From assembly GCA_902785105.1 (NCBI GenBank), contig CACZXF010000048.1, forward strand, positions 36,249 through 74,980: a stretch of DNA of 38,732 bases, in the 5' to 3' direction. Shown one piece after another: positions 7,817-16,353 of this stretch. The first letter of the stretch is position 1, and each line of letters starts with the position of its first letter. This stretch comes from an uncultured Eubacteriales bacterium. GTDB taxonomy: Bacteria > Bacillota > Clostridia > Christensenellales > Aristaeellaceae. The notes below the pieces were generated by a model. The model searched no databases, had not been told where the DNA came from, and was given only the letters and a program-made list of their open reading frames with translations. A program made the position numbers and the translations under genes.

Positions 7817-9139
7817 ATGAACACGAAAAAACGGATTTCTTTTATCCAGTGGAAGCCGCCGGGCCAGCGGATCATCAAGACCAGCATCGCCGTGACGCTA
7901 TGCCTGATATTCTACATGTTCCGGGGCTACAAGGGCGAGACCATGCCCGCCGAGGCGGCCATCACCGCCATCATCTGTATGCAGCCCTACGTCCACGGCA
8001 CCGCCGAAAACGCGCTGAACCGGCTCTCGGGCACGCTGATCGGCGCGGTGTGGGGTTTTCTGTTCCTGCTGATCATGATGCTGTTCCCGTCCATCGGGCG
8101 GCATCGCGTGCTGCTCTATCTGCTGATGGGCTTCGGGACGCTCATCGCATTGCACAGCGCGGTGGTGATTCGCCAACCGGACGCCTCGGGCCTGGCGGCC
8201 ATCGTGTTTGTTTGTGTGGTCATCGCCTATCCGGACATCGAAAACCCGCTGGACCAGGCGTTCCACAGGATACTCGACGTGCTGGTGGGAACGGTTATCG
8301 CCACGGTGGTCAACGCCGTGCGCCTGCCCCGGGTCAAGCAGAAGAACAAGGTGTTCTTCCTGCCCATGATGTATCTGACCACCAACCAGTTCGCCCGCCT
8401 GTCGCCGCCGGTGGTGTTCCGGCTGCAAAACCTGCTCCAGGAGGGGGCCAACGTCTGCCTGATGTCCAAGCACGCGCCGGCCTTCCAGACCTCCCAGCTC
8501 GGGGGCGTGAAGATCAACGTGCCCATGATCGTCATGGACGGGGCCGCCATCTACGACCCCAACGAAAACGAATACGTCTCCACCACCAACCTCAACCCCA
8601 ACTCCGCCCGCTGGCTGGTGAAGCGGCTGGAGGCCATGGACGTCAGCTATTTCGTCTACACGGTACATAAGGACCGGAACTGCATCTACCACCACGGCGA
8701 GATGACGGAGATGGAGCGCACGGTCTACAAAAATCTGAAGCGCTCGCCCTATCGCTATTATCTGGACGACGACCACTTCGCCGTGTCGGACGTGATCGTC
8801 ATCAAGGTCGTCACCGACGGCGACCAGGCCGACCGCATCCAGCGGGAGCTGGAGCCCAGCCTTGAGAAGCAGAAGCTCCGCTCCGTGGTGCGCCCCCAGT
8901 CCGGACTGGACGACGGGTGCAGCCTCTACTTCTACGCCGAGCACGCCGACATGGCCCACGCCCAACAGCACCTGATGTGTCTGCTCCGCAAGGAAAATCC
9001 CCGCCTGGAGGTCCGCGACATGGTGGCCGAAAAGCCCTACCAGACCGATCAGGACGCCATCCGCCTGCTCCGCAAGCTCACCCACGAATACGAACCCCTG
9101 GCCCTGACGGTGTGGCTGAGGGAGAAGGGAATATTGTAG
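7817..9139 (+). CDS. FUSC/aromatic-acid-exporter-like membrane protein with HAD-like tail
   Basis: A 440-aa protein starting at ATG 7817 (GGAG at 7805-7808). The first ~175 residues hold about five to six membrane segments and resemble the FUSC / aromatic acid exporter membrane half: QRIIKTSIAVTLCLIF, the MPAEAAITAIICMQPYVHGTAE segment, and RLSGTLIGAVWGF. The remaining ~260 residues are soluble and look like a degenerate Cof-type HAD fold: PMIVMDGAAIYDP matches the NGA-IYD segment of that family, but the nucleophile motif (DxDGT) expected near FFLPMMYLTTNQ is absent. If so, the tail is a pseudoenzyme, perhaps a ligand sensor. The substrate is unknown. It is monocistronic and downstream of the MITE and the inverted repeat. 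Confidence 0.75.
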   Translation: MNTKKRISFIQWKPPGQRIIKTSIAVTLCLIFYMFRGYKGETMPAEAAITAIICMQPYVHGTAENALNRLSGTLIGAVWGFLFLLIMMLFPSIGRHRVLLYLLMGFGTLIALHSAVVIRQPDASGLAAIVFVCVVIAYPDIENPLDQAFHRILDVLVGTVIATVVNAVRLPRVKQKNKVFFLPMMYLTTNQFARLSPPVVFRLQNLLQEGANVCLMSKHAPAFQTSQLGGVKINVPMIVMDGAAIYDPNENEYVSTTNLNPNSARWLVKRLEAMDVSYFVYTVHKDRNCIYHHGEMTEMERTVYKNLKRSPYRYYLDDDHFAVSDVIVIKVVTDGDQADRIQRELEPSLEKQKLRSVVRPQSGLDDGCSLYFYAEHADMAHAQQHLMCLLRKENPRLEVRDMVAEKPYQTDQDAIRLLRKLTHEYEPLALTVWLREKGIL

Positions 9140-9160
9140 TGATGACATCTCGGAGAAATT

Positions 9161-9181
9161 GACAAATTGGAAGTTGTCAGG
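9161..9181. repeat. Isolated terminus of the intergenic repeat family
   Basis: GACAAATTGGAAGTTGTCAG, the left terminus seen in the A-core copies at 16143 and 18897, stands alone 21 nt after the stop at 9139. The nearest core is at 9448, so the element may have been split or decayed. Confidence 0.5.
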
Positions 9182-9283
9182 ATGTACTGAATGGAAATGC
9201 CTTGCTTTGACATAAAAATAGCGCCCAACCGTGCAAAGCATGCAGCTGAACGCAAGTGGGAGTGGATGTGCTCCTTGAAACTC

Positions 9284-9312
9284 ATTATAGTCACTATGTA
9301 ACAATTTGTCAT
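9284..9312 (-). promoter_or_regulatory. Orphan minus-strand promoter
   Basis: On the minus strand ATGACA (9312-9307), 17-nt spacer, TATAAT (9289-9284). It points left, toward and antisense to the end of the gene at 7817-9139, and no credible ORF follows. The surrounding 9140-9447 otherwise holds only a hairpin (TGCTTTG 9203-9209 with CAAAGCA 9234-9240) and the repeat terminus at 9161. Confidence 0.45.
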
Positions 9313-9447
9313 TATCACAATGTTAAAAGTGTGGTTTAACTGTGTCAATGGAAATATCCCTTATCATGTGCCGGGCGACAGGATATTCGTGGTGGGGGAA
9401 CAACTGAACCATGTCAACAGGAACGGTTTGTGGGAAACAACCGAAGT

Positions 9448-9528
9448 CTGTAGGGGCGGCGTTGCGCCGCCCGCCCGAGTACAGAGCGATACGCAGTACC
9501 CGGCGGGCGGCGCAACGCCGCCCCTACA
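9448..9528. repeat. Intergenic repeat, A core without clear termini
   Basis: CTGTAGGGGCGGCGTTGCGC to GGCGCAACGCCGCCCCTACA. Both halves here carry the same GGCG-CGCC stem, so the copy is an almost perfect long inverted repeat. It lies between convergent genes, 14 nt beyond the end of the RND gene. Confidence 0.8.
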
Positions 9529-9542
9529 ATGTCTTTTGTCGC

Positions 9543-12500
9543 TCAGGAGTGCTGATGATCGGCGGGTTTGGGCTTTTTCTTTGACGGGGCCGGAGGCTCA
9601 AGCTTAAAGGTCAGCGGGGCGAACTTCTTGGAGGGCGGGGGCTCCGTCGGCTTTTTCTCGGCCGTTGGAGGCGGGGCAAAGACCGGGACGGGCGGCTCCG
9701 GGGCCGCCTTTGCCCTCGGCTCGGCGGGCGCGGGATGTGGGCGCGGCGGTGCGGGGGTGTAATCCCTGGCGGAGGGTCGGGGCTCTGTGGGGGCGGGGGT
9801 GGGGCGGTCGTCCAGCACTTCGTCGCCGTTCATGCCGGCGGCCTCGCGGATCATCTGAATTTCGCGGGCCTTCATCTCCCGGCCATTGAACAGGTCGTAG
9901 AGCACGGGCACCACGAACAGCGTCATCAGCGTGGCGTAGGTCAGGCCGCCGATGGAGACCACGGCCATGGGCTGCATCATCTCCGCGCCGGTGCCGTGGC
10001 CCAGAGCCATGGTGGACATGCCGAGGATGGTGGTCATGGCAGTCATCAGTATCGGGCGCAGGCGCTGGCGGCCCGCCTCGATGAGGGCAGGGCGCTTCTC
10101 CATGCCCTCGATGCGGAGCTGGTTCACGCAGTCGATGAACACAATGCCGTTGTTGACGACGACGCCCGACAGCACCAGGAAGCCCAGCATCGCCACGATG
10201 GACAGGTCCATGTGGGTCAGCAGCAGGGCGATGAGGCCGCCGGTGAAGGCCAGCGGTATAGTGAACATGACGATGATGGGCGACTTGAAGGACTGAAACT
10301 GCGCCACCATGATGAGGAATATCAGCAGCACGGCCACGGCGATGAGGAACACCAGGTCCTCCATGATGCCCATGACCGTCTCGTTCTCGCCGGTCAGCTC
10401 CACGCGGTAGCCGTCGGGGAGCTGGTAGTCCTTCAGCTTCGCGGCGAAGGCGTCGCTGACGTGGTTGGCGGAGTAGCCGTCGGCGATGGCGAAGGACACC
10501 GATACCATGCGCCGCTGGGAGGAGCGGCCGATGGTGGCCAGGGAGGTGGCGTCGCTGATCTTGGCGATGTCGCCGATGCGGACGAACACGTCCTCGTCCT
10601 CCTTCTCCACCTCGATCTCCAGGTCCTGTATCATGGCGGGGCGGAGGTTTTTGTTCCTGCCGTCGATGAGCTGTATGGACATCTCCCGGTTGTTCAGCGT
10701 CACCTTCGATATCTCCGTCTTTTCCAGCAGCTTCTGGGCGATGAACTGGTAGACCTGGCCCACGGTGAGGCTCTCCTCGGTGGCCTTGGCCTTGTCCACC
10801 TCAATGCGGACCTCGGGCATGGCCTCTTCCAGACCGTCGCTGACGTCCCTCGTGCCCTCGGTGGCCTCGGCCAGCGCGGCGACGTCCTTTGCGATCTTTT
10901 GCAGCACGTCGATGTCGTCGCCGGTGATCTCGGCGGAGATGCCGTCGCCGGTCATCATGGAGATGTCCATGGTGCTGGCCTGGGCGGTGAGGTCGGCGTG
11001 GTGCTTATCGCCGATCTCTTCAATTTGACGGGCCAGGTCCACGTTGCGCACCCCGGCGGTCTCATCCACGATGATGTAGTAGCTGTAGCCGTCGCCGGAG
11101 GCCAGCACGGAGCCGGAGCCCGCGCCCATCAGGCCGATGGACTGTATGCCCTTGAGCTGCAGCATATCGTCCAGTATCGCGGCAGCCTGCTGCTTCTGCT
11201 CGGCGGAGGACAGCTTTTTATCCGGCTGCAGGTCGGCGCTCATCTGGCGGGAATTGACCTCGGGCATGAAGGAAATGCCCATCTTGGTCACCTGCATCCC
11301 CGAGAAGGCCAGCAGCGCGATGGCGGCCAGCAGCACCAGCGGCTTGAACCGCAGCGCGCCCCGGAGCAGGCCCCCGTAGGCGGCCTGTATCTTGGAGAAG
11401 ATGGTGTGCTTCTTGGGCTTCGAGTGGCGCATCAGGAAGGAGCTCATCATGGGCACCACGGTCATGGCCACCAGCAGCGAGGCCAGCAGGGAATAGGCGA
11501 TGGTGAGGCCCATGTCCGCGAACAAATCACGCGCCATGCCCTTGACGAATACGATGGGCAGGAACACGCAGATGGTGGTCAGCGTGGAGGAGAACAACGC
11601 CCCCGAAACCGTCCGCACGCCCTCCACGCAGGCGCGAAGCAGGGGATAGCCCTCTTCGTCGTGCAATCGGTAGATGTTTTCTATCGAAACAATTGAATTG
11701 TCTACCAGCATGCCGATGCCCAGCGCCAGGCCGGACAGGGACAGCACGTTCAACGTGATGCCGCTGAAATACATGGCGACGAAGGCGATGACCACGGAAA
11801 TGGGAATGGAGAAGGCCACCGTCAGCGTGGGCCGCAGGTCCAGCAGGAACATAAGCAGCACCAGTATCGCCAGCCCGCCGCCGGAGAGCAGGTTGTTCAG
11901 CACCGACTGCACCACGATTTCAATGTACTCGCCCTGATTCATCAGGTCCACGATCTGAAGCTCGGGATGCTCGGCCTGGAGCTGTTTGGCGTAATTGAGT
12001 ACGGTCTTGGCCACGTCGGCGGTGGAGTAGGTGGACTGCTTTTCCAGCGACAGCAGCACGCCGTCCTTGCCGTCCAGCTTGGTGAAAACGTCGTCCCGGT
12101 CGTCGGCCAGCCTGACGTCGGCCACGTCCATCAGGTAGACGTTGTCGATGGTGTCCAGATCGAGGGAGAACAGCTTCAGCTTCTTCATCTCGTCGATGGA
12201 GCCGAACTTGTTGCCCACGCGGACCAGCACGTTGTCGCCGTCGGTCTTTTTGGCGTAGCCGGCGGGCATGGCCATGTTTTGTGCGCCCAGTATCTGCGCT
12301 ACGGTCTCCACGGTGATGATGCCGTCGATGCCGGCGTCCTCATAGGCCTCGTCCCGCTTCTCCATGAACTCCTTGCGGGCCTTTGCGATCTCCTTTTCCG
12401 CCTTGTGGAGCATGCTGGAGGCGGCGGAGAGGGCACTCTCCATCTCCTCCCGGCCCGCCTCCAACTGGGCGCGGGCGGCGGTGAGGTCGGTGTCCTCGGT

Positions 12501-15059
12501 CATGCCCTCCATCAGGCCGCCGGGGATGATGTTTTTGTTCAGCTTTTCGAGGTAGGTGTCCATCTGGGCCAGGCCGGCGTCCATCTGTGCCAGACCGTTC
12601 TGGGCCTCGGTGTACTTGGCGGACAGGCCCTCGGTATCCGAAAGCAGCGCCGCCGCCTGCTCCACGCCGGTGCTCTCGATGGTCTGGATCTGCTGGTCCA
12701 GCACCGTCACCTGCGCCTGGAGCTGGGAGGTGTCCGCCTGACCGGCGGCGAGCTTGGCGTCGTAATCCGCGATCTCCTGATCCAGCGCGGCGATGCGCTC
12801 ATCCAGCGCCGCGATGTCGGCCTCCGCCTCCTGCACGCGGGAGGAGATGTCCGAATTGGCGTCCGAGAGGGCGTCCAGGGCGCTCTGCTTGGCGGTGAGC
12901 TGCTCCTGGAGGGCGGTCAGCTTGCGCTGGGTCTCGTTCACCTCGGCGCTTCGCTGGTTCACCTTTGCCTTTGCTTCTTCATATTCGGCGTTGACCGTCT
13001 CCAACTGGGCTTTCACCGCCTCAAGGCTCTCCATCTCCTCCGCCAGCGCGCGGTTCCAGGTCAGGCGGGCGGATTCCTCGGAGGAACTCTCATGGGATGA
13101 GCTGTCATCAGAGGAACTTTCATGGGACGAGCTGTCATCCGAGGAAGCGCTTTCGTGAGACGAATGGTCGCTGTCGGAGGATGAACTCTCATGAGACGAA
13201 TGGTCACTTTCAGAAGATGAACTCTCATGAGACGAACTGCCGCCGTCAGAGGAAGAAGCGCTTTCGTGGGACGAGCTGTCGCCGTCGGAGGGAGCGCTTT
13301 CGTGGGATGGGCTGTCGCCGTCGGAGGGAGCGCTTTCGTGGGATGGGCTGTCGCCGTCGGAGAGAGCGCTTTCGTGGGACGAGCTGTCGCCGTCGGAGGA
13401 AGCGCTTTCCTGGGACGGGCTGTCGCCGTCGGAGGAAGCGCTTTCCTGGGACGGGCTGTCGCCGTCGGAGGGAGCGCTTTCCTGGGACGGGCTGTCGCCA
13501 TCAGAGGGAGCGCTTTCCTGAGAGGAGCTGTCGTCCTCGGAGGAAGGACTTTCCTGGGCGGGGCTGTCGCTGTCAGAGACAGGATTTTCCTGGGCGGGGT
13601 TGTCGATGTCACCGGCAGGTGTGTTGCCGGTTTCGTCTGTGGGGGAAGCCTCCGCGGGTGCGTCGTCGGCGGGGGAGGTCTCCGTGTCGGCGGCGGGGGA
13701 ATCTTCCGTGTCGGCGGCGGGAGAGGCTTCGGTTTCCACGGAAGGGGATGCTTCGGGGCTTGCGGAGGGCGCGTCCGCAGAGCCGCCGTCAGCGCTGTTC
13801 TCGGGGTTCTCATCGCCGGAGAGGGCGGCGGCGCGGGCGGTCAGTGCGTCCAGCTGGGACTTGAGGTCGTCGCGCTTTTCAGTGGCCTCCCTGAGGGCGG
13901 CCTGTTGGGTCTCGAGCAGGGCCTCGTTTTCGGCGATCTCGCCGTTGATGCGGTCGATGTCCGCCTTCAGGCTGTCGGCGTCCATCAGGCTCAGATCGCT
14001 GATGTAGGTCTTGAGGGCGTCCCGCTGGGCGATGAGCCCGTCCCGCTGGTTCACGGCGTCCTGCCGCTGGGCGGTCAGGGTCTCGTCCGGGGTGTCGTCC
14101 GCGGCGGCGGCCATCATGGCCTCCAGGGCGGTCTTCTGCTGCTTCAGCTCGGCGAGCTGGGCGGCGGTGGTCTGCACCTGGGCCTTTTCCTCGTCGGTCA
14201 TATTCATGGCGGCTTCCATGGCGGCGATGCCCTGGGTCAGCTCCGCGCGCTGGGTGGTCAGCGTCTCCTTTTGGGTGGTCAGCTCCTGCACCGCCGGGGC
14301 GATGGCCGCCTCGCCCTGGGCCAGTTGGGCCTCGGCGGCAGCCAATTGTGCCTCGGCCTCCTCGCGGCCCCGGGCGAGCTGACGCTTGCCGTCGGAGATC
14401 TGGGCTTGGGCCTTGTTCAGCTCTGCCTCCACATCCGCCAGCTTGGCGTCAATGTCCCGCAGCACCGCGGAGTTCACCACGTCGATGCGGCTCTGTTCGA
14501 TGGTGACGTCGATCTCCTGCTCGATGACACCGCTGGCCGTGGCGGAGGCCACGCCGTTCAGCGCCTCGAAGCCGGGCACCAGCTCGTCGTTGACGTAATC
14601 GGAAAGTTCCATGATGTCCATGTCGCTGCGGCTGACGGAGAGTATCGCCACGGGCAGCATGTCCGGGTTCAGCTTCATGGCCACCGGCGCGCCCACGTCG
14701 TCGTCCCAGGTGCCCTTCAACTGGTCCAGCCGGGAGGAGATTTCGATGAGCGCCGTGTCCATGTTCGCGCCGTCGTTGAACTGCATGATGACCACGGACA
14801 CGTTGTCCCGGCTCTGGGAGGTCAGCTTCTTGATGTCCGTCAGCGTGGCGAAGGCCGACTCCATGGGGCGGGTGACTTCCGTCTCCACCAGCTCCGGCGT
14901 CGCGCCGGTGTAGGGCGTGTAGACCACCACATAGGGCAGGTTCATGCTCGGCAGCAGGTCGGTGGACATGCGTTGGAAGGAGATGCAGCCCAGCACCAGC
15001 GCCAGTATGATGCCCACGATGACGGTGTAGGGCTTCTTCACGGAGAGCTTCGAAAGCAT
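9543..15059 (-). CDS. Giant RND-family efflux permease with coiled-coil and Ser-rich insertion
   Basis: A 1838-aa inner-membrane, proton-driven RND pump; AcrB-type permeases are usually 1000-1050 aa. Order: first membrane helix near residues 10-30, porter-domain start (TGATPELVETEVTRPMESAF), then a large insertion from about 195 to 930, then the second porter half, the membrane block with the relay Asp in GLALGIGMLVDNSIVSIEN near 1118, and a second membrane block. The insertion is two coiled-coil arms (about 195-410 and 670-930, Ala/Gln/Leu/Glu-rich) separated by a Ser/Asp/Glu/Pro-rich repeat (about 412-665). The last ~90 residues are Pro/Ala/Lys-rich and cytosolic. No membrane-fusion or outer-membrane partner gene is present. 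Start is supported by AGGAGG at 15064-15069. Substrate unknown. Confidence 0.93.
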   Translation of the reverse strand: MLSKLSVKKPYTVIVGIILALVLGCISFQRMSTDLLPSMNLPYVVVYTPYTGATPELVETEVTRPMESAFATLTDIKKLTSQSRDNVSVVIMQFNDGANMDTALIEISSRLDQLKGTWDDDVGAPVAMKLNPDMLPVAILSVSRSDMDIMELSDYVNDELVPGFEALNGVASATASGVIEQEIDVTIEQSRIDVVNSAVLRDIDAKLADVEAELNKAQAQISDGKRQLARGREEAEAQLAAAEAQLAQGEAAIAPAVQELTTQKETLTTQRAELTQGIAAMEAAMNMTDEEKAQVQTTAAQLAELKQQKTALEAMMAAAADDTPDETLTAQRQDAVNQRDGLIAQRDALKTYISDLSLMDADSLKADIDRINGEIAENEALLETQQAALREATEKRDDLKSQLDALTARAAALSGDENPENSADGGSADAPSASPEASPSVETEASPAADTEDSPAADTETSPADDAPAEASPTDETGNTPAGDIDNPAQENPVSDSDSPAQESPSSEDDSSSQESAPSDGDSPSQESAPSDGDSPSQESASSDGDSPSQESASSDGDSSSHESALSDGDSPSHESAPSDGDSPSHESAPSDGDSSSHESASSSDGGSSSHESSSSESDHSSHESSSSDSDHSSHESASSDDSSSHESSSDDSSSHESSSEESARLTWNRALAEEMESLEAVKAQLETVNAEYEEAKAKVNQRSAEVNETQRKLTALQEQLTAKQSALDALSDANSDISSRVQEAEADIAALDERIAALDQEIADYDAKLAAGQADTSQLQAQVTVLDQQIQTIESTGVEQAAALLSDTEGLSAKYTEAQNGLAQMDAGLAQMDTYLEKLNKNIIPGGLMEGMTEDTDLTAARAQLEAGREEMESALSAASSMLHKAEKEIAKARKEFMEKRDEAYEDAGIDGIITVETVAQILGAQNMAMPAGYAKKTDGDNVLVRVGNKFGSIDEMKKLKLFSLDLDTIDNVYLMDVADVRLADDRDDVFTKLDGKDGVLLSLEKQSTYSTADVAKTVLNYAKQLQAEHPELQIVDLMNQGEYIEIVVQSVLNNLLSGGGLAILVLLMFLLDLRPTLTVAFSIPISVVIAFVAMYFSGITLNVLSLSGLALGIGMLVDNSIVSIENIYRLHDEEGYPLLRACVEGVRTVSGALFSSTLTTICVFLPIVFVKGMARDLFADMGLTIAYSLLASLLVAMTVVPMMSSFLMRHSKPKKHTIFSKIQAAYGGLLRGALRFKPLVLLAAIALLAFSGMQVTKMGISFMPEVNSRQMSADLQPDKKLSSAEQKQQAAAILDDMLQLKGIQSIGLMGAGSGSVLASGDGYSYYIIVDETAGVRNVDLARQIEEIGDKHHADLTAQASTMDISMMTGDGISAEITGDDIDVLQKIAKDVAALAEATEGTRDVSDGLEEAMPEVRIEVDKAKATEESLTVGQVYQFIAQKLLEKTEISKVTLNNREMSIQLIDGRNKNLRPAMIQDLEIEVEKEDEDVFVRIGDIAKISDATSLATIGRSSQRRMVSVSFAIADGYSANHVSDAFAAKLKDYQLPDGYRVELTGENETVMGIMEDLVFLIAVAVLLIFLIMVAQFQSFKSPIIVMFTIPLAFTGGLIALLLTHMDLSIVAMLGFLVLSGVVVNNGIVFIDCVNQLRIEGMEKRPALIEAGRQRLRPILMTAMTTILGMSTMALGHGTGAEMMQPMAVVSIGGLTYATLMTLFVVPVLYDLFNGREMKAREIQMIREAAGMNGDEVLDDRPTPAPTEPRPSARDYTPAPPRPHPAPAEPRAKAAPEPPVPVFAPPPTAEKKPTEPPPSKKFAPLTFKLEPPAPSKKKPKPADHQHS
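13080..13610 (-). repeat. In-frame minisatellite in the RND gene
   Basis: About eight units of a 36-bp repeat between roughly 13250 and 13540 encode variants of the 12-residue unit SDGDSPSHESAP, with shorter Ser/His/Glu units toward 13080 and looser ones toward 13610. All units keep the reading frame. The product is an acidic, Ser-rich, flexible stretch on the outer side of the membrane. Confidence 0.9.
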
Positions 15060-15280
15060 AACGGCCTCCTGTCATATGCGGTCGGCACAAAAAACGGGCA
15101 TGATTATATCATTGCCACTATAATACGCGACTGTGAATTGCAGATAAACTTGGGGTGAAGGGGGCATAATTTTCTATAATATATATTAGGCGGAACGTGT
15201 ATAAATGTCAACGGGTAATTTGGAAGAGTTAGCGATGTTTAATGGATGGAAGGGTTTTTTACATGAGATTGTCTATTTTG

Positions 15281-15432
15281 GTAAATTGAAGTTTATCAAG
15301 GAGTCAATCCAACCCTGTAGGGGCACCGTTTCGGCGCCCGCCCTCCTGCGAGACGGGATGATCTATCGGGCGGGCGGCGCAACGCCGCCCCTACAGGAGA
15401 GCAGGTAACTCCCCAACAAATCCCTGTTTATC
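15281..15432. repeat. Intergenic modular repeat, A core
   Basis: GTAAATTGAAGTTTATC terminus, A core with both hairpins, and AACAAATCCCTGTTTATC terminus. The rest of the gene-free stretch 15060-15280 is AT-rich and probably holds the RND promoter; TATAAT (15108-15103) and TATTAT (15125-15120) occur on the minus strand without a good -35. Confidence 0.9.
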
Positions 15433-15455
15433 GGCAGAATCATTCAATCACCACT

Positions 15456-15501
15456 AAAAAGACGATTTTCAAGGCTCAGTCCCGAGCCTCAAAAATCGTC
15501 T
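15456..15501 (-). terminator. Rho-independent terminator of the 15510-16106 gene
   Basis: On the minus strand AGACGATTTTTGAGGCTC (15501-15484), a 6-nt loop and GAGCCTTGAAAATCGTCT (15477-15460) are followed by TTTTT. One internal mismatch. Confidence 0.9.
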
Positions 15502-15509
15502 CGTCATGT

Positions 15510-16106
15510 TTATTCGGTCCAAACCGGGGGATTGCAGTCGGGGCAGGGGCTGAGGGCCTCCAGCATGGCCTCGCGGACGGTGAGGGCGCGGCCGTTGGTC
15601 TGGGTGCCGCAGACCATCTGGGCGTGATAGCGCTGGGCGTTCTTGTAGACCGCGTAGACCGTGGTGTTCAGTATCTGCTCGCGCTCGATCTCCCGCTGGG
15701 CGTCCTTCTGCTCGTCGGTCATGATGTCCGTCTCGTCGCCGCCTTCGGCGATCACCTGGGCAAGCTGCTGTTCATAGAGCAATTCCTCGATGTTGTACAA
15801 GGCGCTCAGGTTATCCTCCTCCGGCGCGTGGGTCACCGCCACGGGGGCCACCGGCAGCGGGGCCTGCACCGCCAGCTCCGGCTTCGGCGTCAGCAGCACC
15901 GCCAACAGCATCATCTCCACCGTCGCCAGCGCCGTCAGCACCATTCGGCCGCGGGCCTGGAACGCGCTGGTGTACCACATCAGCAAAAGCCCCACCGGCG
16001 GCAGCACCACCGTCAGCACAATCAGCGCGATTCTCCCCCTGGGCATCGGCCCCTGATTCGACGGGCGGCGCAGCGTCGGCGTCGATGTCTTGTTCCTTCC
16101 GTTCAT
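15510..16106 (-). CDS. Membrane protein with C-terminal Cys/His motif, unknown function
   Basis: A 198-aa protein; start supported by GGAGGAT at 16120-16114. Two adjacent membrane helices (about residues 25-45 and 52-72) are followed by a Pro/Ala linker, an acidic, helical Glu/Gln-rich stretch, and a C-terminal module of the pattern YH-x4-C ... LTVREAMLEAL-SPCPDC. That pattern resembles the small metal-binding module found at the ends of some secreted nucleases and surface proteins in Firmicutes (YH...C...EA...G..PC..C); the likeness is recalled, not searched. The two helices make the C-terminal part face the same side as the N-terminus, probably the cytosol, unless the first helix inserts differently. 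Monocistronic with its own terminator. Confidence 0.72.
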   Translation of the reverse strand: MNGRNKTSTPTLRRPSNQGPMPRGRIALIVLTVVLPPVGLLLMWYTSAFQARGRMVLTALATVEMMLLAVLLTPKPELAVQAPLPVAPVAVTHAPEEDNLSALYNIEELLYEQQLAQVIAEGGDETDIMTDEQKDAQREIEREQILNTTVYAVYKNAQRYHAQMVCGTQTNGRALTVREAMLEALSPCPDCNPPVWTE

Positions 16107-16142
16107 CTATGTAATCCTCCGGGATGGTGATTCGAAGCGTGC

Positions 16143-16339
16143 GATAAATTGGAAGTTGTCGGAGTGATGAATTGAAAATTGAAAATTAATAACGACAAAT
16201 GCTACCTTGTAGGGGCGCCGTTTCGGCGCCCGCCCCCAGCGAATTGTATCGTACTACCCGGCGGGCGGCGCAACGCCGCCCCTACAACAACGCTGTTTGA
16301 TAGGTTTGCAAGCTGGTAACTCAATTTTCAATTCACCTG
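16143..16339. repeat. Intergenic modular repeat, long A variant, copy 1
   Basis: Starts GATAAATTGGAAGTTGTC and carries an extra inverted pair (GAATTGAAAATTGAAAATT on the left, CTCAATTTTCAATTCACC on the right) around the A core. It is nearly identical to 18897-19092, with about three differences over 195 bp, in the same orientation. Confidence 0.92.
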
Positions 16340-16353
16340 TTGACGGACCGCTG

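Noticed and set aside
9735-11696. Long plus-strand ORF (653 codons) opposite the RND gene
   Set aside because: Rich in His/Gly/Val/Leu without domain signatures; it is the frame-complement of a GC-rich gene. The same applies to long antisense ORFs over pckA, ftsH, the antiporter, rho and the FUSC-like gene.
13080-13610. Possible CRISPR array
   Set aside because: The 36-bp units are contiguous with no unique spacers and stay in frame within the RND gene.
13097-13864. Arg/Cys-rich plus-strand ORF over the minisatellite
   Set aside because: It is produced by reading the Ser-rich repeat on the other strand; no start signal or family.
15205-15408. Small ORFs reading PCRG-V-APAL...GGATPPLQ through repeats (also at 18112 and 31326)
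   Set aside because: The similar peptides are translations of the A-core repeat, not conserved genes; they have no ribosome binding site and end inside the elements.
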